Source: Curtobacterium sp. MCJR17_055 | Lineage (GTDB): Bacteria; Actinomycetota; Actinomycetes; Actinomycetales; Microbacteriaceae | DNA: 64,000 nt | Direction of reading: 5' to 3' | NCBI RefSeq assembly: GCF_003224335.1 | Contig: NZ_QKLF01000001.1 | Coordinates: 620,001 to 684,000, forward strand | Shown here: positions 43,987-52,876 of the stretch, one piece after another | How positions within the stretch are numbered: position 1 is the first letter of the stretch | How the letters are laid out: each line of letters begins with the position of its first letter | The notes under the pieces: generated by a model | The model's input: only the letters and a program-made list of their open reading frames with translations | The model's database searches: none | What the model was told of the DNA's origin: nothing | Program-made: the position numbers and the translations under genes

Positions 43987-45672
43987 ATGCCCCTCGTCCG
44001 ACCGCGGGACGGTGCACGGCCGCTCGAGGCCGGCACTCACCGCCCCCGCTCCGCAGTCGCGCGGGCGGTCGGGCACGAGGCCGTGGGGGCCCTGCTCGCC
44101 CTGGCCCTGGCGGTCGTCGCGCTCCGCCACGTCCTCGCGACGGAGCGGGTCGCCCTGCTCTGGTACGACGGCGACTCCGTGCTGCTGCCGCTCGTGGCGC
44201 GGTCGATCGCGCTCGGGCAGCCGTTCGAGTGGGCGATGTCCCCGGCGCTGTTCTTCTTCCCGGAGCTGCCGGTCTACCTGGCCGTCTCCGCCGTGACCGC
44301 GACACCGCAGCAGGCCCTGGCGCTGAACGGCGTCCTGGTGCTGCTCGCCGTGTACGCGCTCGTCCGTGCGGCCGCGAACGAGCTCATGCCCGCTGCCGCC
44401 CGCCCGGCCCGGATCGCGGTGTCGGTCCTCGCCGTCGTGCTCGTGACGATGCTCGTCCTGACCGAGTCCTCGGCGACCGCGACGTCCCTCGAACTCGCCT
44501 CCCTGCTGCTCACGACGACCTACTACTACGGGGCCGTGCTCGCGATGCTCGCCACCGCGGTGCTCGTGCTGCGCACCGTCCGGACCGGCCGGGCGTCGCT
44601 GCCGGTGCTCGGGACGCTCGGCGTCGTCGCGGCACTCAGCACGGGGTCGAACCCGCTGTACGTCCCGTGGTCCGCCGGACCCGTCGTCGTCACGCTCGCC
44701 CTGCTCGTCGTCGCGCGCCGGGTGCCGTGGCGACCGGCGGCCCTGGACGCTGGAGCCCTCACCGTCGGCGCCGTGGTCGGGTACCTCGTCCGGATCCCAC
44801 TCCGCCCCTTCGTCTCCCTGGACCCGTCGACGTACGTGCACCCCGACCGGGCCGGCACGACGGCCGCGTTCTTCGCGGCGCTCACCGACGACCGTGCCGC
44901 CTCGGCCTCCGGGGACGCAGGGCTGCTGCTCATGCTGCTCGGTGTGCTGCTCAGTGCGGGCGGCACGGTCTGGGCCTGGCGGACGCGGTCCTCCCGAGCG
45001 GTGCTGCTCGCGACCGCGCTGCCACTCGTGACGATCGTGGCGGTGTCCGTCGGGGTCGTCGTCGCCGGCTCGGAGACACCCCGCTACCTGGAGCCGGTCG
45101 TGACGATGCCGCTCCTGGCGCTCGTCGCGGTGTGCGAACTCGCCCGGACCGCGGTCCGGCAGACCCGGCTGTACCGACCCACGCGGACCCTCCGGACGCT
45201 GTCGGCGGTGGGTGCCGCCCTGGTCCTGGTCGCGGGCGTCGCGGTCACGCCGGGCACGGTCCGTTCGGTCGTCGACGCCCGGTACGGACCGGTCGCCTGC
45301 CTCGACCGGTGGGTGGACGCGCACCGCACCGCTGACCGCGACCCCGTCGGCGTCGGTCAGTTCTGGACGATCCGTCCCCTCGCCGCCTACGCGGACCAGG
45401 ACGTCCGGCTGCTCCAGGTCCGGGACACCTTCGACACCTACCCCTGGCTCGTCGACCTCGGCTCCTACCGGGACGCCCGACCGGACTACGTGGTCGTCGG
45501 GTCCGGGGACGTCTGGACGACGCCCGTGGAGGACTCGCTCGGACCCCCGGCGACGATCACGCACTGCGACGGCTACGACGTCCACGACTACGCGGGGACC
45601 CGCGGCGCCGAGGTGCTGCAGAGGACGGTGGTGGGGTCGGCCGAGCGGATCCTGCACGAGCGCGGGTTCTGA
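43987..45672 (+). CDS. Polytopic membrane protein, GT-C glycosyltransferase-like
   Basis: The product has 561 residues with about eleven membrane segments between residues 28 and 430 and a soluble C-terminal domain. The first outer loop has WYDGDSVLLPLVARSIALGQ, resembling the acidic first loop of GT-C or ArnT-type transferases that use lipid-linked sugars. A soluble end reads DARPDYVVVGSGDVWTTPVE. A sugar-transfer role for wall or lipid glycans is an inference from topology only. A leaderless promoter (TACGCT) fits ATG 43987. Confidence 0.8.
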   Translation: MPLVRPRDGARPLEAGTHRPRSAVARAVGHEAVGALLALALAVVALRHVLATERVALLWYDGDSVLLPLVARSIALGQPFEWAMSPALFFFPELPVYLAVSAVTATPQQALALNGVLVLLAVYALVRAAANELMPAAARPARIAVSVLAVVLVTMLVLTESSATATSLELASLLLTTTYYYGAVLAMLATAVLVLRTVRTGRASLPVLGTLGVVAALSTGSNPLYVPWSAGPVVVTLALLVVARRVPWRPAALDAGALTVGAVVGYLVRIPLRPFVSLDPSTYVHPDRAGTTAAFFAALTDDRAASASGDAGLLLMLLGVLLSAGGTVWAWRTRSSRAVLLATALPLVTIVAVSVGVVVAGSETPRYLEPVVTMPLLALVAVCELARTAVRQTRLYRPTRTLRTLSAVGAALVLVAGVAVTPGTVRSVVDARYGPVACLDRWVDAHRTADRDPVGVGQFWTIRPLAAYADQDVRLLQVRDTFDTYPWLVDLGSYRDARPDYVVVGSGDVWTTPVEDSLGPPATITHCDGYDVHDYAGTRGAEVLQRTVVGSAERILHERGF

Positions 45673-45803
45673 CCTCCGACCGGCCGTCGTCCGGCTCCGA
45701 GCCGGCGACAGGGTCGTCCACAGGCTCGATCACGCCACGGATCCGTCCACAGCGGAGCGTCGCCGCAGCGAACCGCCTGTGGAGATGTATAGGCTCCGTT
45801 GCG

Positions 45804-47159
45804 ATGTCTCGCTCCGTGGTCACCGCCCCCCGTCCCCGCTCCGCGCCGACGGCTCGGCGGCGTCTGCTCGCCACCGGGCTGGCGATCGCCGGTCTCATCG
45901 GCACGCTCGTCCTCGACGCACCCGCCGCCCAGGCCGCCACGTACCCCTCGTGGGACGACGTGGTCGCGGCCCGCGGCAAGGAGTCCGCCAAGCAGTCGCA
46001 GATCGTCGAGATCCGCGGGATCATCTCCGGCCTGTCGGACGAGGTCGACGCCGCCCGCGCCGAGGCCGAACGGCTCGGTGCCGCGTTCGAGGCCGCCCAG
46101 CGCAAGGCCCTGCGCGCCGCCGAGCGGGAACAGGCGCTGCGGGACGACGCGGAGGAGCACGCCGAGGTCGCCGAGGCGAGTGCCGCCCAGGCCGGCCGCT
46201 TCGCCGCGCAGATGGCCCGGTCCGGCGGTGCCGACGTCACGACGAGCGTGCTCACCGGCGGCGAGGACGCGCGGGACCTCCTCTACGACCTCGGCGCGCT
46301 GAGCAAGCTGTCCGAGCAGGCCGAACGGGTCGAGACCGCGGCCACCAACGACGCGTCCGTCGCCCGGTCGCTCACCGACCAGGCCGACCGCGCCGCGCTC
46401 GCGCTCGAGGAGCTCGCACAGGCCGCACAGGACCGGATGGGCGAAGCACAGGCGGCGTCCGACCGTGCGCAGGCTGCGTACGACGAGCAGGAGGCGAACA
46501 AGTCCCGACTGGAGGCCCAGCTCGCCTCCCTGACGTCGGGTCGCGCCACGACCGAGGCCCAGTACGAGAAGGGCGAGCGGATCCGCAAGGCCGCGGAGGA
46601 GCGTCGCCGGAAGGCCCTCGAGGCCGAGCTGGCACGTCAGGCGCAGCAGTTGCGGGACCAGCAGGCCGCGGCCGCGGCGGCGAACCAGGGCGGCAGTGCA
46701 CCGGCCGCGCCGGCCGCACCGAGCGGCGGCGGTGCCACGGCGCCGTCCGGGTCCGGCTGGGTCCGACCGGCGGGCGGCTGGATCACCAGCGGCTACGGGG
46801 TCCGCGTCAACCCGTACACCGGCGCGACGGCCATGCACGACGGCATCGACCTGGGCAGCGGCTGCTCGACCGCGATCGTCGCGGCGTCCGCGGGCACCGT
46901 GGAGTACGTCGGCCCCTACGGCGGGTACGGCAACTACGTCCGCATCGACCACGGCGGCGGCGTGAAGACCGCGTACGGGCACATCGTCGCCGGCGGCTTC
47001 CGTGTCAGCCCCGGCCAGCAGGTCGGCGCCGGGACCCTCGTTGCCCTCGTCGGCTCCACCGGCAACTCGACCGGGTGCCACCTGCACTTCGAGACCCACG
47101 TCGGCGGCGGCACGGTCGACCCGGTGTCGTTCATGGGCGCACGCGGCGTCGGCTTCTAG
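45804..47159 (+). CDS. Secreted M23 endopeptidase with coiled coil
   Basis: The product has 451 residues. A signal peptide (RRRLLATGLAIAGLIGTLVL, cleaved near AQAAT) is followed by a long coiled coil (about 55-290, Glu/Ala/Arg/Gln-rich) and a Gly/Ala/Pro linker. The C-terminal M23 domain has the zinc motifs MHDGIDLG (HxxxD), AYGHI and CHLHFE. This is the FtsEX-activated or NlpD-like arrangement for peptidoglycan hydrolysis at division. A TAGGCT lies eight bases before the ATG. Confidence 0.94.
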   Translation: MSRSVVTAPRPRSAPTARRRLLATGLAIAGLIGTLVLDAPAAQAATYPSWDDVVAARGKESAKQSQIVEIRGIISGLSDEVDAARAEAERLGAAFEAAQRKALRAAEREQALRDDAEEHAEVAEASAAQAGRFAAQMARSGGADVTTSVLTGGEDARDLLYDLGALSKLSEQAERVETAATNDASVARSLTDQADRAALALEELAQAAQDRMGEAQAASDRAQAAYDEQEANKSRLEAQLASLTSGRATTEAQYEKGERIRKAAEERRRKALEAELARQAQQLRDQQAAAAAANQGGSAPAAPAAPSGGGATAPSGSGWVRPAGGWITSGYGVRVNPYTGATAMHDGIDLGSGCSTAIVAASAGTVEYVGPYGGYGNYVRIDHGGGVKTAYGHIVAGGFRVSPGQQVGAGTLVALVGSTGNSTGCHLHFETHVGGGTVDPVSFMGARGVGF

Positions 47160-47224
47160 CCCGGCAGCAGCGGCCCGGCAGCGGCACCCGCGCCCAGCAG
47201 CAGCGCCCGCGCGACCGGACTGCC

Positions 47225-47292
47225 CGGCTGGCCAGGCCACCCGGCTGGTCAGGCCACTCGGCGGGTCAGGCCACTCGGCTGGTCAGGCCGCA
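47225..47292. repeat. 17-bp tandem repeat overlapping a gene end
   Basis: Four units: CGGCTGGCCAGGCCACC, CGGCTGGTCAGGCCACT, CGGCGGGTCAGGCCACT, CGGCTGGTCAGGCCGCA. The TCA of the rightmost unit is the (minus-strand) stop codon of the kinase gene ending at 47283. Confidence 0.85.
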
Positions 47293-48104
47293 CGCCGTGG
47301 GTCGACGACGTCATCCACGTCGAGTTCCCACAACGCCCGGTACCAGGCCGTCCGCTCCGGGTCCTGCGGCAGCCCGTACGCCTCGTGGAACAGGTCGTCC
47401 CAGCCCGGGCCGTGGTTCCACCCCAGGCTCATCGACGCCACCGCGAGGTCGGCCCACCGGTCTGCGACGCCGAGCGCGCCGAGGTCCACGTGCCCGACCC
47501 AGCGGCCGTCGGCCCCGAGGAGCGTGTTCGGGGCGCAGGCGTCCCCGTGGCACACCACGAGCTGGTCCGTCGCGGGCTGCGGACCGATCGCGTCGACGTT
47601 CCGACCGGCCGCTCGTGCCCGGTCGAGGCGCTCGTCCGTCGGCCACGTGAACGGACACGACGGCACCGGCAGGCTGTCGTGCAGCGCACGGAGCCCCTCC
47701 CCCACACCGATCACCGCCGCGCGCGGGTCATCCCGCCACCGCGGGTCCACGGCACTCCAGCCCGGCACCGGTCGGGTCGCCATCCACGCACCGGAACCGT
47801 CGGCCCCGTGCTCGAGCACCTCCGGCACGGTCAGCCAGCGGGCCGCCCAGCGCAGCCGTGCGACCTCGGCGTCGATCCACGGCGCGTAGCGCGGAGGGAC
47901 CCACTTCACGTAGCCCTCGGCACGGTCCGGTGTCGGGCCGAGACGGAAGGTCCGTCCGCCGGCGGAGTTCACCCACACCGGCTCGAGCGGCCGCCCGCGG
48001 GCGACCCCGACGACCGCGGCCGGGACCTCGACCGGACCGTCCGGCAGTCCGCCGCGGCCGACGAGGTCGTCCGTCGGCTCGCCGTCGTCACCGACGCCGG
48101 GCAT
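47283..48104 (-). CDS. Aminoglycoside phosphotransferase-like (APH) kinase
   Basis: The product has 273 residues. The Brenner motif is VVCHGDACAPNTLL (HGDxxxxN), followed by the DFG-equivalent VGHVDLGALGVADRWADLAV, and an N-lobe Lys in GYVKWVPP. It matches the APH(3')-like family, which phosphorylates aminoglycosides or other small hydroxyl compounds; resistance cannot be concluded. It starts three bases after the Asp23 operon and is the last gene of that unit. Confidence 0.9.
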   Translation of the reverse strand: MPGVGDDGEPTDDLVGRGGLPDGPVEVPAAVVGVARGRPLEPVWVNSAGGRTFRLGPTPDRAEGYVKWVPPRYAPWIDAEVARLRWAARWLTVPEVLEHGADGSGAWMATRPVPGWSAVDPRWRDDPRAAVIGVGEGLRALHDSLPVPSCPFTWPTDERLDRARAAGRNVDAIGPQPATDQLVVCHGDACAPNTLLGADGRWVGHVDLGALGVADRWADLAVASMSLGWNHGPGWDDLFHEAYGLPQDPERTAWYRALWELDVDDVVDPRRAA

Positions 48105-48107
48105 CGG

Positions 48108-48698
48108 TCAGCGCACCCGGTCCGGCCGGGACGACCCGCCGCGGGCGATGCGCAGCAGCACCGGCAGGCGCTCCCCCAGCAGTGCGTCGAGGTCGTGCAC
48201 GACGGCCTCGACCCGCTCGACGAGTTCACGCGGGGGCGCTCCGCGGCGCGTGCGGACCAGGATCCGGACCGCGGTGCGACGACGGACCCGGCGGACGTCG
48301 ACGGCGAGGGACGCGACCTGCGGCAGCGGGGCGATCGCGGACGAGAGCGCGTGCTCGATCGCCGCGGCCTCGATGCGGACCCGTCCAGGCAGACCGTCCG
48401 CGGGCCCGTCGTCGTCCACGACCGTGCCGGTCCGGCCACTCCGGATCGAGGTGAGGACGAGCAGCGCCAGGACACCGAGGACGACCGCGCCCGCGAGCAC
48501 CTCCGACCACGCGCGTACGGCGACGTCCCGTGCCGCTCCCGAGCCGAGGCCGCCGAGTGCGGTGTCGGCGACGACGTGCCAGCGGTCGGCCGCGGCGGGC
48601 AGTGTCTGCACGAGGACGACGGCGACCCCGAGGGTGAGCAGCACGAGCCCGACCACCACGAGGACGATCCGACCGACCGTGCGGTTCGTGCCGTTCAT
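48108..48698 (-). CDS. AmaP-like envelope-stress membrane protein
   Basis: The product has 196 residues: two N-terminal membrane helices (VGRIVLVVVGLVLLTLGVAV; EVLAGAVVLGVLALLVLTSI) around a short outer loop, then a cytoplasmic Asp23-like alpha/beta domain (VRIEAAAIEHALSSAI to VLLRIARGG). This is the AmaP design, which anchors Asp23 to the membrane. It overlaps the upstream gene by four bases. Confidence 0.82.
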   Translation of the reverse strand: MNGTNRTVGRIVLVVVGLVLLTLGVAVVLVQTLPAAADRWHVVADTALGGLGSGAARDVAVRAWSEVLAGAVVLGVLALLVLTSIRSGRTGTVVDDDGPADGLPGRVRIEAAAIEHALSSAIAPLPQVASLAVDVRRVRRRTAVRILVRTRRGAPPRELVERVEAVVHDLDALLGERLPVLLRIARGGSSRPDRVR

Positions 48699-49309
48699 CC
48701 GTCGATCCTGCCGGTGGTGCGCACCCGGACGCGGGCGGTGAGGGGCGGCACGACGTCCACGGCGGCGAGCTCACGGTCCACGGCCGCTGCGGCGGACGCC
48801 TCGTCGACGTCCACACCGGAGGCGGGCAGGAGTACGACGTCCAGGGCGCGGCGACCGACGGACCCGACGGCGGCGTCCGGTCCCAGCCGAGTCGCGGACC
48901 GGGCGGCGCGCGCGGCGGCGGACGCGAGCACCTCGTCGTCGACGACCACGCCGAGCCGGTCGGAGCGGACGACGTGTCGGGGACGTCGCGCCGGCAGGAG
49001 GCCGTGCAGCAGGGACCAGAGACCGAGCAGCGCGAGGACGGCACCGACGGCGACGACCACCGCGTCGACCAGCCCGGTGGGCGCACGGACGGCGGCGTCC
49101 ACCACGTCCCGGGGGTCGACCCCGGCGATGCGCTGCCCGAGCAGGACGACCACGGCGGCGACGGCCACCGTGACCGCGACGAGGACGAGGAACGTCATCG
49201 CGACGACGACGGACACCGACCGGGACGCGGACGTCTCCCGACGGACGAGGCGGCGCACGGAGCGGTCGTCGTCCGCGGACGGGGTCCCCTTCGCGGGACT
49301 CGTGCTCAC
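48695..49309 (-). CDS. DUF6286-like membrane protein of the Asp23 operon
   Basis: The product has 204 residues with two membrane helices (VVVAMTFLVLVAVTVAVAAV; GLVDAVVVAVGAVLALLGLW), then a cytoplasmic domain (RSDRLGVVVDDEVLASAAAR to VRVRTTGRI) like those in DUF6286 proteins of actinobacterial Asp23 clusters. It overlaps both neighbours by four bases. Its exact role is unknown; it may be a second membrane anchor. Confidence 0.78.
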   Translation of the reverse strand: MSTSPAKGTPSADDDRSVRRLVRRETSASRSVSVVVAMTFLVLVAVTVAVAAVVVLLGQRIAGVDPRDVVDAAVRAPTGLVDAVVVAVGAVLALLGLWSLLHGLLPARRPRHVVRSDRLGVVVDDEVLASAAARAARSATRLGPDAAVGSVGRRALDVVLLPASGVDVDEASAAAAVDRELAAVDVVPPLTARVRVRTTGRIDG

Positions 49310-49647
49310 CGGACCCTCCGCGGCCGGGCGAGGACGGCGGACGAGAACGTCAGCGAGACGCGCGCGACCTTCCGCCCGGTGATCGTCCGGAGCCGTTCCG
49401 CGATCGAGGTGCGCGCGCGGTGCGCGGACGCGAGGACGGGCTCGTGCGGGACGGCGTGCGTCCCGAGGACCGGCAGGGCCAGCGGGCTCGTCACCTCGAC
49501 CGCCAGGGCGCCGCGACCGTCGTCGACGACCCGGGCACGGACCTCCCGGAACGGTGCCCGGAGCACCTCGGCGGCGACCGCCTGCGCGGTGTGCACCAGG
49601 GCCGGGGACGCGATCCGGTCGGTGCCGGGCACCGGCACGTGGCTCAC
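49306..49647 (-). CDS. Small Asp23-operon protein
   Basis: The product has 113 residues, soluble, with an Asp23-like ending ERLRTITGRKVARVSLTFS and a middle REVRARVVDDGRGALAVEVT. It probably is a divergent Asp23-type domain. It overlaps both neighbours by four bases. Confidence 0.7.
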   Translation of the reverse strand: MSHVPVPGTDRIASPALVHTAQAVAAEVLRAPFREVRARVVDDGRGALAVEVTSPLALPVLGTHAVPHEPVLASAHRARTSIAERLRTITGRKVARVSLTFSSAVLARPRRVR

Positions 49648-49835
49648 GAGGAGCTCCGTCGTCCGCGGAGCACGTCGAGCAGCCGACGCACGTCGACGTC
49701 GCCGCTGACGATGCGGCCGACCAGTCCGCCGACCGCGATCGCGACGGCCACCACGACGAACGCCCAGAACCCGAGCGTCAGGGCGACGACCGCCAGGACC
49801 GCTCCGACGGCCATGCCGACGACGGTGGCGTTCAC
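49644..49835 (-). CDS. DUF2273-like small membrane protein
   Basis: The product has 63 residues with two membrane helices (VVGMAVGAVLAVVALTLGFW; AFVVVAVAIAVGGLVGRIVS) and an amphipathic basic tail (VDVRRLLDVLRGRRSSS). Such proteins accompany Asp23 in many Gram-positives. It overlaps both neighbours by four bases. Confidence 0.78.
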   Translation of the reverse strand: MNATVVGMAVGAVLAVVALTLGFWAFVVVAVAIAVGGLVGRIVSGDVDVRRLLDVLRGRRSSS

Positions 49836-50278
49836 CGGACGCGCGTCTCGGGGACGACGGGAGCGTCGAGTGCGGGGATGTCCACGTCGACGATCGCGAT
49901 GTTCACCTCGGTGACCTGCAGGCCGACGAGGTCGGTGATCGCGTCGGTGACGGCCTGCCGGACGCCGGCCGCCACCTGCTGCATCGGCGTCGGGTACTCG
50001 ACCACGATCGTCAGGTCGACGGCCGCCTGGGTCTCACCGACCTCGACCCGGACGCCCTGCCCGAGGTCGCTCGACCCGATGGCGTCCCGGATGGCACCGA
50101 ACGCCCGCGCGGTGTTCCCGCCGAGTGCGTGGACGCCGGGGACGTCGCGGGCCGCGATGCCGGCGACCTTCGCGACCACGGCGTCGTCGATGATCGTGCG
50201 CCCGGCCGAGGTGACCTGGGTGGTGGTGCTGCCGGTGGTCGTGCCGTCCACCCGGTCGGAGTTCGTCGTCGTCGCCAT
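49832..50278 (-). CDS. Asp23/Gls24-family envelope stress protein
   Basis: The product has 148 residues. After a Thr-rich N-terminus the Asp23 domain runs from SAGRTIIDDAVVAKVAGIAA through VPGVHALGG to VEYPTPMQQVAAGVRQAVTD and LQVTEVNIAIVDVDIP. The family forms a membrane-associated, alkaline- or envelope-stress-induced layer. It is the first gene of a five- or six-gene operon; ATG 50278 follows GGAGGCACTC. It is divergent from exodeoxyribonuclease III. Confidence 0.94.
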   Translation of the reverse strand: MATTTNSDRVDGTTTGSTTTQVTSAGRTIIDDAVVAKVAGIAARDVPGVHALGGNTARAFGAIRDAIGSSDLGQGVRVEVGETQAAVDLTIVVEYPTPMQQVAAGVRQAVTDAITDLVGLQVTEVNIAIVDVDIPALDAPVVPETRVR

Positions 50279-50365
50279 GAGTGCCTCCAGCGGTCCTGGT
50301 CGTGATGTGTCCGTCCAGGGAACACCCTGTCCCCGGTGCACGTCCGCCCGGTCGGTCGATCCCGG

Positions 50366-50371
50366 TAGGTT
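50366..50371 (+). promoter_or_regulatory. -10 element for leaderless exonuclease gene
   Basis: TAGGTT ends six bases before ATG 50378. Confidence 0.45.
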
Positions 50372-50377
50372 CGGTGC

Positions 50378-51214
50378 ATGCGTGTCGCGACCTGGAACGT
50401 CAACTCCGTCCGGACCCGAGTCGGTCGGGTCGTCGACTGGCTCGTGCGGGAGGACGTGGACGTCCTCGGCATGCAGGAGATCAAGTGCAAGCCCGAGCAG
50501 TTCCCGGTCGAGGCGTTCGAGGCCGCCGGCTACACGGTCGAGGCGCACGGCCTGAACCAGTGGAACGGCGTCGCCTTCGCCAGCCGCCTGCCGATGGAGG
50601 ACGTCACCCGCGACTTCCCCGGCCAGCCCGGCTTCCTCAAGGGCCAGGAGGGACCGGGCCTGCCCGTCGAGGCCCGCGCGATCGGGGTCACCGTCGAGGG
50701 TGTCCGCCTCTGGAGCCTGTACGTCCCGAACGGCCGCGAGCTCGGTGACCCGCACTACACGTACAAGCTCGACTGGCTCGCCCAGCTCGCCGACCGGACA
50801 TCCGAGTGGCTGGCGGCCGAGCCCGACCTGCCGCTCGCGCTGATGGGCGACTGGAACGTGGCCCCGCTGGACGAGGACGTGTGGGACATGCGCGTCTTCG
50901 AGGGGTCGACGCACGTCAGCGAGCCGGAGCGCGCCGCGTTCCGCACGTTCGAGGAGCGCGGGCTGCAGGACGTCGTCCGGCCGCTCGTCCCCACCGGGTA
51001 CACGTACTGGGACTACAAGCAGCTCCGCTTCCCCCGCAACGAGGGCATGCGCATCGACTTCGTCATGGGGTCGCAGGCGTTCGCGGACGTCACCGTCGGC
51101 GCGACGATCCACCGGGACGAGCGGAAGGGCGACGCCCCGAGCGACCACGTGCCCGTGTCGGTCGACCTGGACCTCGACACGGTCCTGGACGACGACCGCC
51201 CGATGATCTTCTGA
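50378..51214 (+). CDS. xth: Exodeoxyribonuclease III
   Basis: The product has 278 residues with the complete EEP-nuclease set: ATWNVNSVR, catalytic Glu34 in MQEIKC, YVPNG with Tyr, GDWNVAP, MRIDFVM and SDHVPV. It is an AP endonuclease and 3'-5' exonuclease for base-excision repair. Length and order match the ~270-residue XthA. ATG 50378 has TAGGTT at six bases. Confidence 0.97.
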   Translation: MRVATWNVNSVRTRVGRVVDWLVREDVDVLGMQEIKCKPEQFPVEAFEAAGYTVEAHGLNQWNGVAFASRLPMEDVTRDFPGQPGFLKGQEGPGLPVEARAIGVTVEGVRLWSLYVPNGRELGDPHYTYKLDWLAQLADRTSEWLAAEPDLPLALMGDWNVAPLDEDVWDMRVFEGSTHVSEPERAAFRTFEERGLQDVVRPLVPTGYTYWDYKQLRFPRNEGMRIDFVMGSQAFADVTVGATIHRDERKGDAPSDHVPVSVDLDLDTVLDDDRPMIF

Positions 51215-51230
51215 CGCTCCGAGCGCCCGC

Positions 51231-52154
51231 CTACGGGTGCAGCAGCGCCGCGATCGCGACCAGGACCGGCACCGAGCCGACCGTCGACAGGAGCACCACG
51301 TCCCGCGCGACCGGGACCGCGGCGTCGTACCGCTGGGCGTAGTTGAACACGTTCTGCGCCGACGGCAACCCGGCGAGGACCGTCAGGACGAACACGTGCG
51401 CGGGGTCCAGGCCGAACGCGTACCGGGCCAGCAGGAACGCCACCACCGGCATCACCAGGAGCTTCCCGCCGGTCGCGAGCAGCACGTCGAGCCGGATCGC
51501 GGGGTCCCGCAGCGGAGCCGAGCCGTGCAGGCTCATGCCGAACGAGAGCAGCACGACCGGCACCGCGGCACCGCCGACGAGCACGAACGGTTCGAGGACC
51601 GGGTCCGGCAGCGTCAGCCCGGTGACCGAGCAGACGAGCCCGAGCAGCGACGCGATGATGAGCGGGTTCGACACCGGGCCGAGCACCCGGCGTCGCCAGC
51701 CGCCCCCGGAGGCCGTGGCCGCGTCGAGGACGGTCAGCGCGATCGGCGCCATCACGACGAGCTGCAGCATGATGACCGGCACGACCGCGGTCGCCTGCCC
51801 GAGGACGTAGACCGCGACCGGCAGGCCGATGTTGTTCGCGTTCGAGTACGACGCCGCCAACGCACCGACCGTGGTCGTGGTGAGCGGGCGCCGCAGCACG
51901 AGCGCGAACACGGTCGCGGTGACGACGGCCACCGACAGCGCGGAGAGCGCCGACACGGCGAGCATCGGGGAGAACAGCGTCGCGGCGTCGGCCGTGGCGA
52001 TCGTGTGGAACAGCAGGCACGGCATGAGCACGAAGAAGGCCAGCCGACTCATCACGAACTGCGCGTGCGGCCCGAGCAACGCCGCCCTCCCGACGCCGTA
52101 GCCGGTCGCGATGACGACGCCGATGATCGCGAAGCCGACCAGGACACCACTCAT
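51231..52154 (-). CDS. AEC-family auxin-efflux-carrier-like permease
   Basis: The product has 307 residues from ATG 52154 with ten membrane segments in two halves. Typical family features include SRLAFFVLMPCLLFHTIA, AASYSNANNIGLPVAVYVLG and LAGLPSAQNVFNYAQRYD (the second-half Asn-containing crossover helices). Members transport organic acids; the substrate is unknown. It converges with xth. Confidence 0.93.
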   Translation of the reverse strand: MSGVLVGFAIIGVVIATGYGVGRAALLGPHAQFVMSRLAFFVLMPCLLFHTIATADAATLFSPMLAVSALSALSVAVVTATVFALVLRRPLTTTTVGALAASYSNANNIGLPVAVYVLGQATAVVPVIMLQLVVMAPIALTVLDAATASGGGWRRRVLGPVSNPLIIASLLGLVCSVTGLTLPDPVLEPFVLVGGAAVPVVLLSFGMSLHGSAPLRDPAIRLDVLLATGGKLLVMPVVAFLLARYAFGLDPAHVFVLTVLAGLPSAQNVFNYAQRYDAAVPVARDVVLLSTVGSVPVLVAIAALLHP

Positions 52155-52215
52155 CGTGCCCATCCTCGCAGGCGGATCGGGAATCGTGTGCGCCCGGAGA
52201 GTTGTTCCAGCGAGC

Positions 52216-52800
52216 ATGACGACGACGCTCTCCCGCACCACCGACTCCAGCCAGCCCCTCGTGCCGCTCCTCGAGGAGCGCTGGAGCCCCCGCTCGTTCG
52301 ACGAGTCCGCCACCATCTCGGACGACCAGCTCGACGCGCTCCTCGAGGCCGCTCGCTGGGCGCCGTCCGCCGCGAACACGCAGCCCCGCCGCTTCGTCGT
52401 CGGTCGCCGTGGCACCCCGACCTTCGACGCGATCCACGCGTCGCTCATGGGCTTCAACGGTGCCTGGGCGCACCGCGCCGGTGCGTTGCTCGTCGCGATC
52501 GCCGAGCCGGTGACCGCGGACGGCGAGCCGCGTCGCTGGGCGGAGTACGACCTCGGCCAGTCGGTCGCCGCGCTCGCCGTCCAGGCGCACGCCGAGGGCC
52601 TGCACCTGCACCAGATGGGCGGCTTCGAGGTCGACGCCATCCGCTCGGCGTTCGCCCTGCCGGAGCACCTCGTGCCCGTGACGGTCACCGCGATCGGGCA
52701 CGTCGCCGACCCGTCGCAGCTCGACGAGAAGGCCGCCGCCCGGGAGACCGCGGAGCGCACACGCCTCCCGCTCGACGAGGTCGTGCTCGTCAAGGAGTGA
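52216..52800 (+). CDS. Nitroreductase-family protein
   Basis: The product has 194 residues from ATG 52216. FMN-binding signatures are RWSPRSFDESATISDDQLDALL, in parts, AARWAPSAANTQPRRFVV and a C-terminal VTAIGHVADP. This is the small one-domain nitroreductase form; it reduces nitro-aromatics, quinones or other acceptors with NAD(P)H. It is divergent from the AEC permease. Confidence 0.92.
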   Translation: MTTTLSRTTDSSQPLVPLLEERWSPRSFDESATISDDQLDALLEAARWAPSAANTQPRRFVVGRRGTPTFDAIHASLMGFNGAWAHRAGALLVAIAEPVTADGEPRRWAEYDLGQSVAALAVQAHAEGLHLHQMGGFEVDAIRSAFALPEHLVPVTVTAIGHVADPSQLDEKAAARETAERTRLPLDEVVLVKE

Positions 52801-52876
52801 CCCGACGGGCGGGCCCGGCACGCCTCCGGGCCCGCCCCACTCGGTCCGGACACCGGGTCCTGGCATGATCGAGGGC

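Noticed and set aside
47283-48104. Acquired aminoglycoside resistance gene
   Set aside because: It is cotranscribed with the Asp23 operon, has host-like composition and no mobile element nearby, so a housekeeping kinase is more likely.
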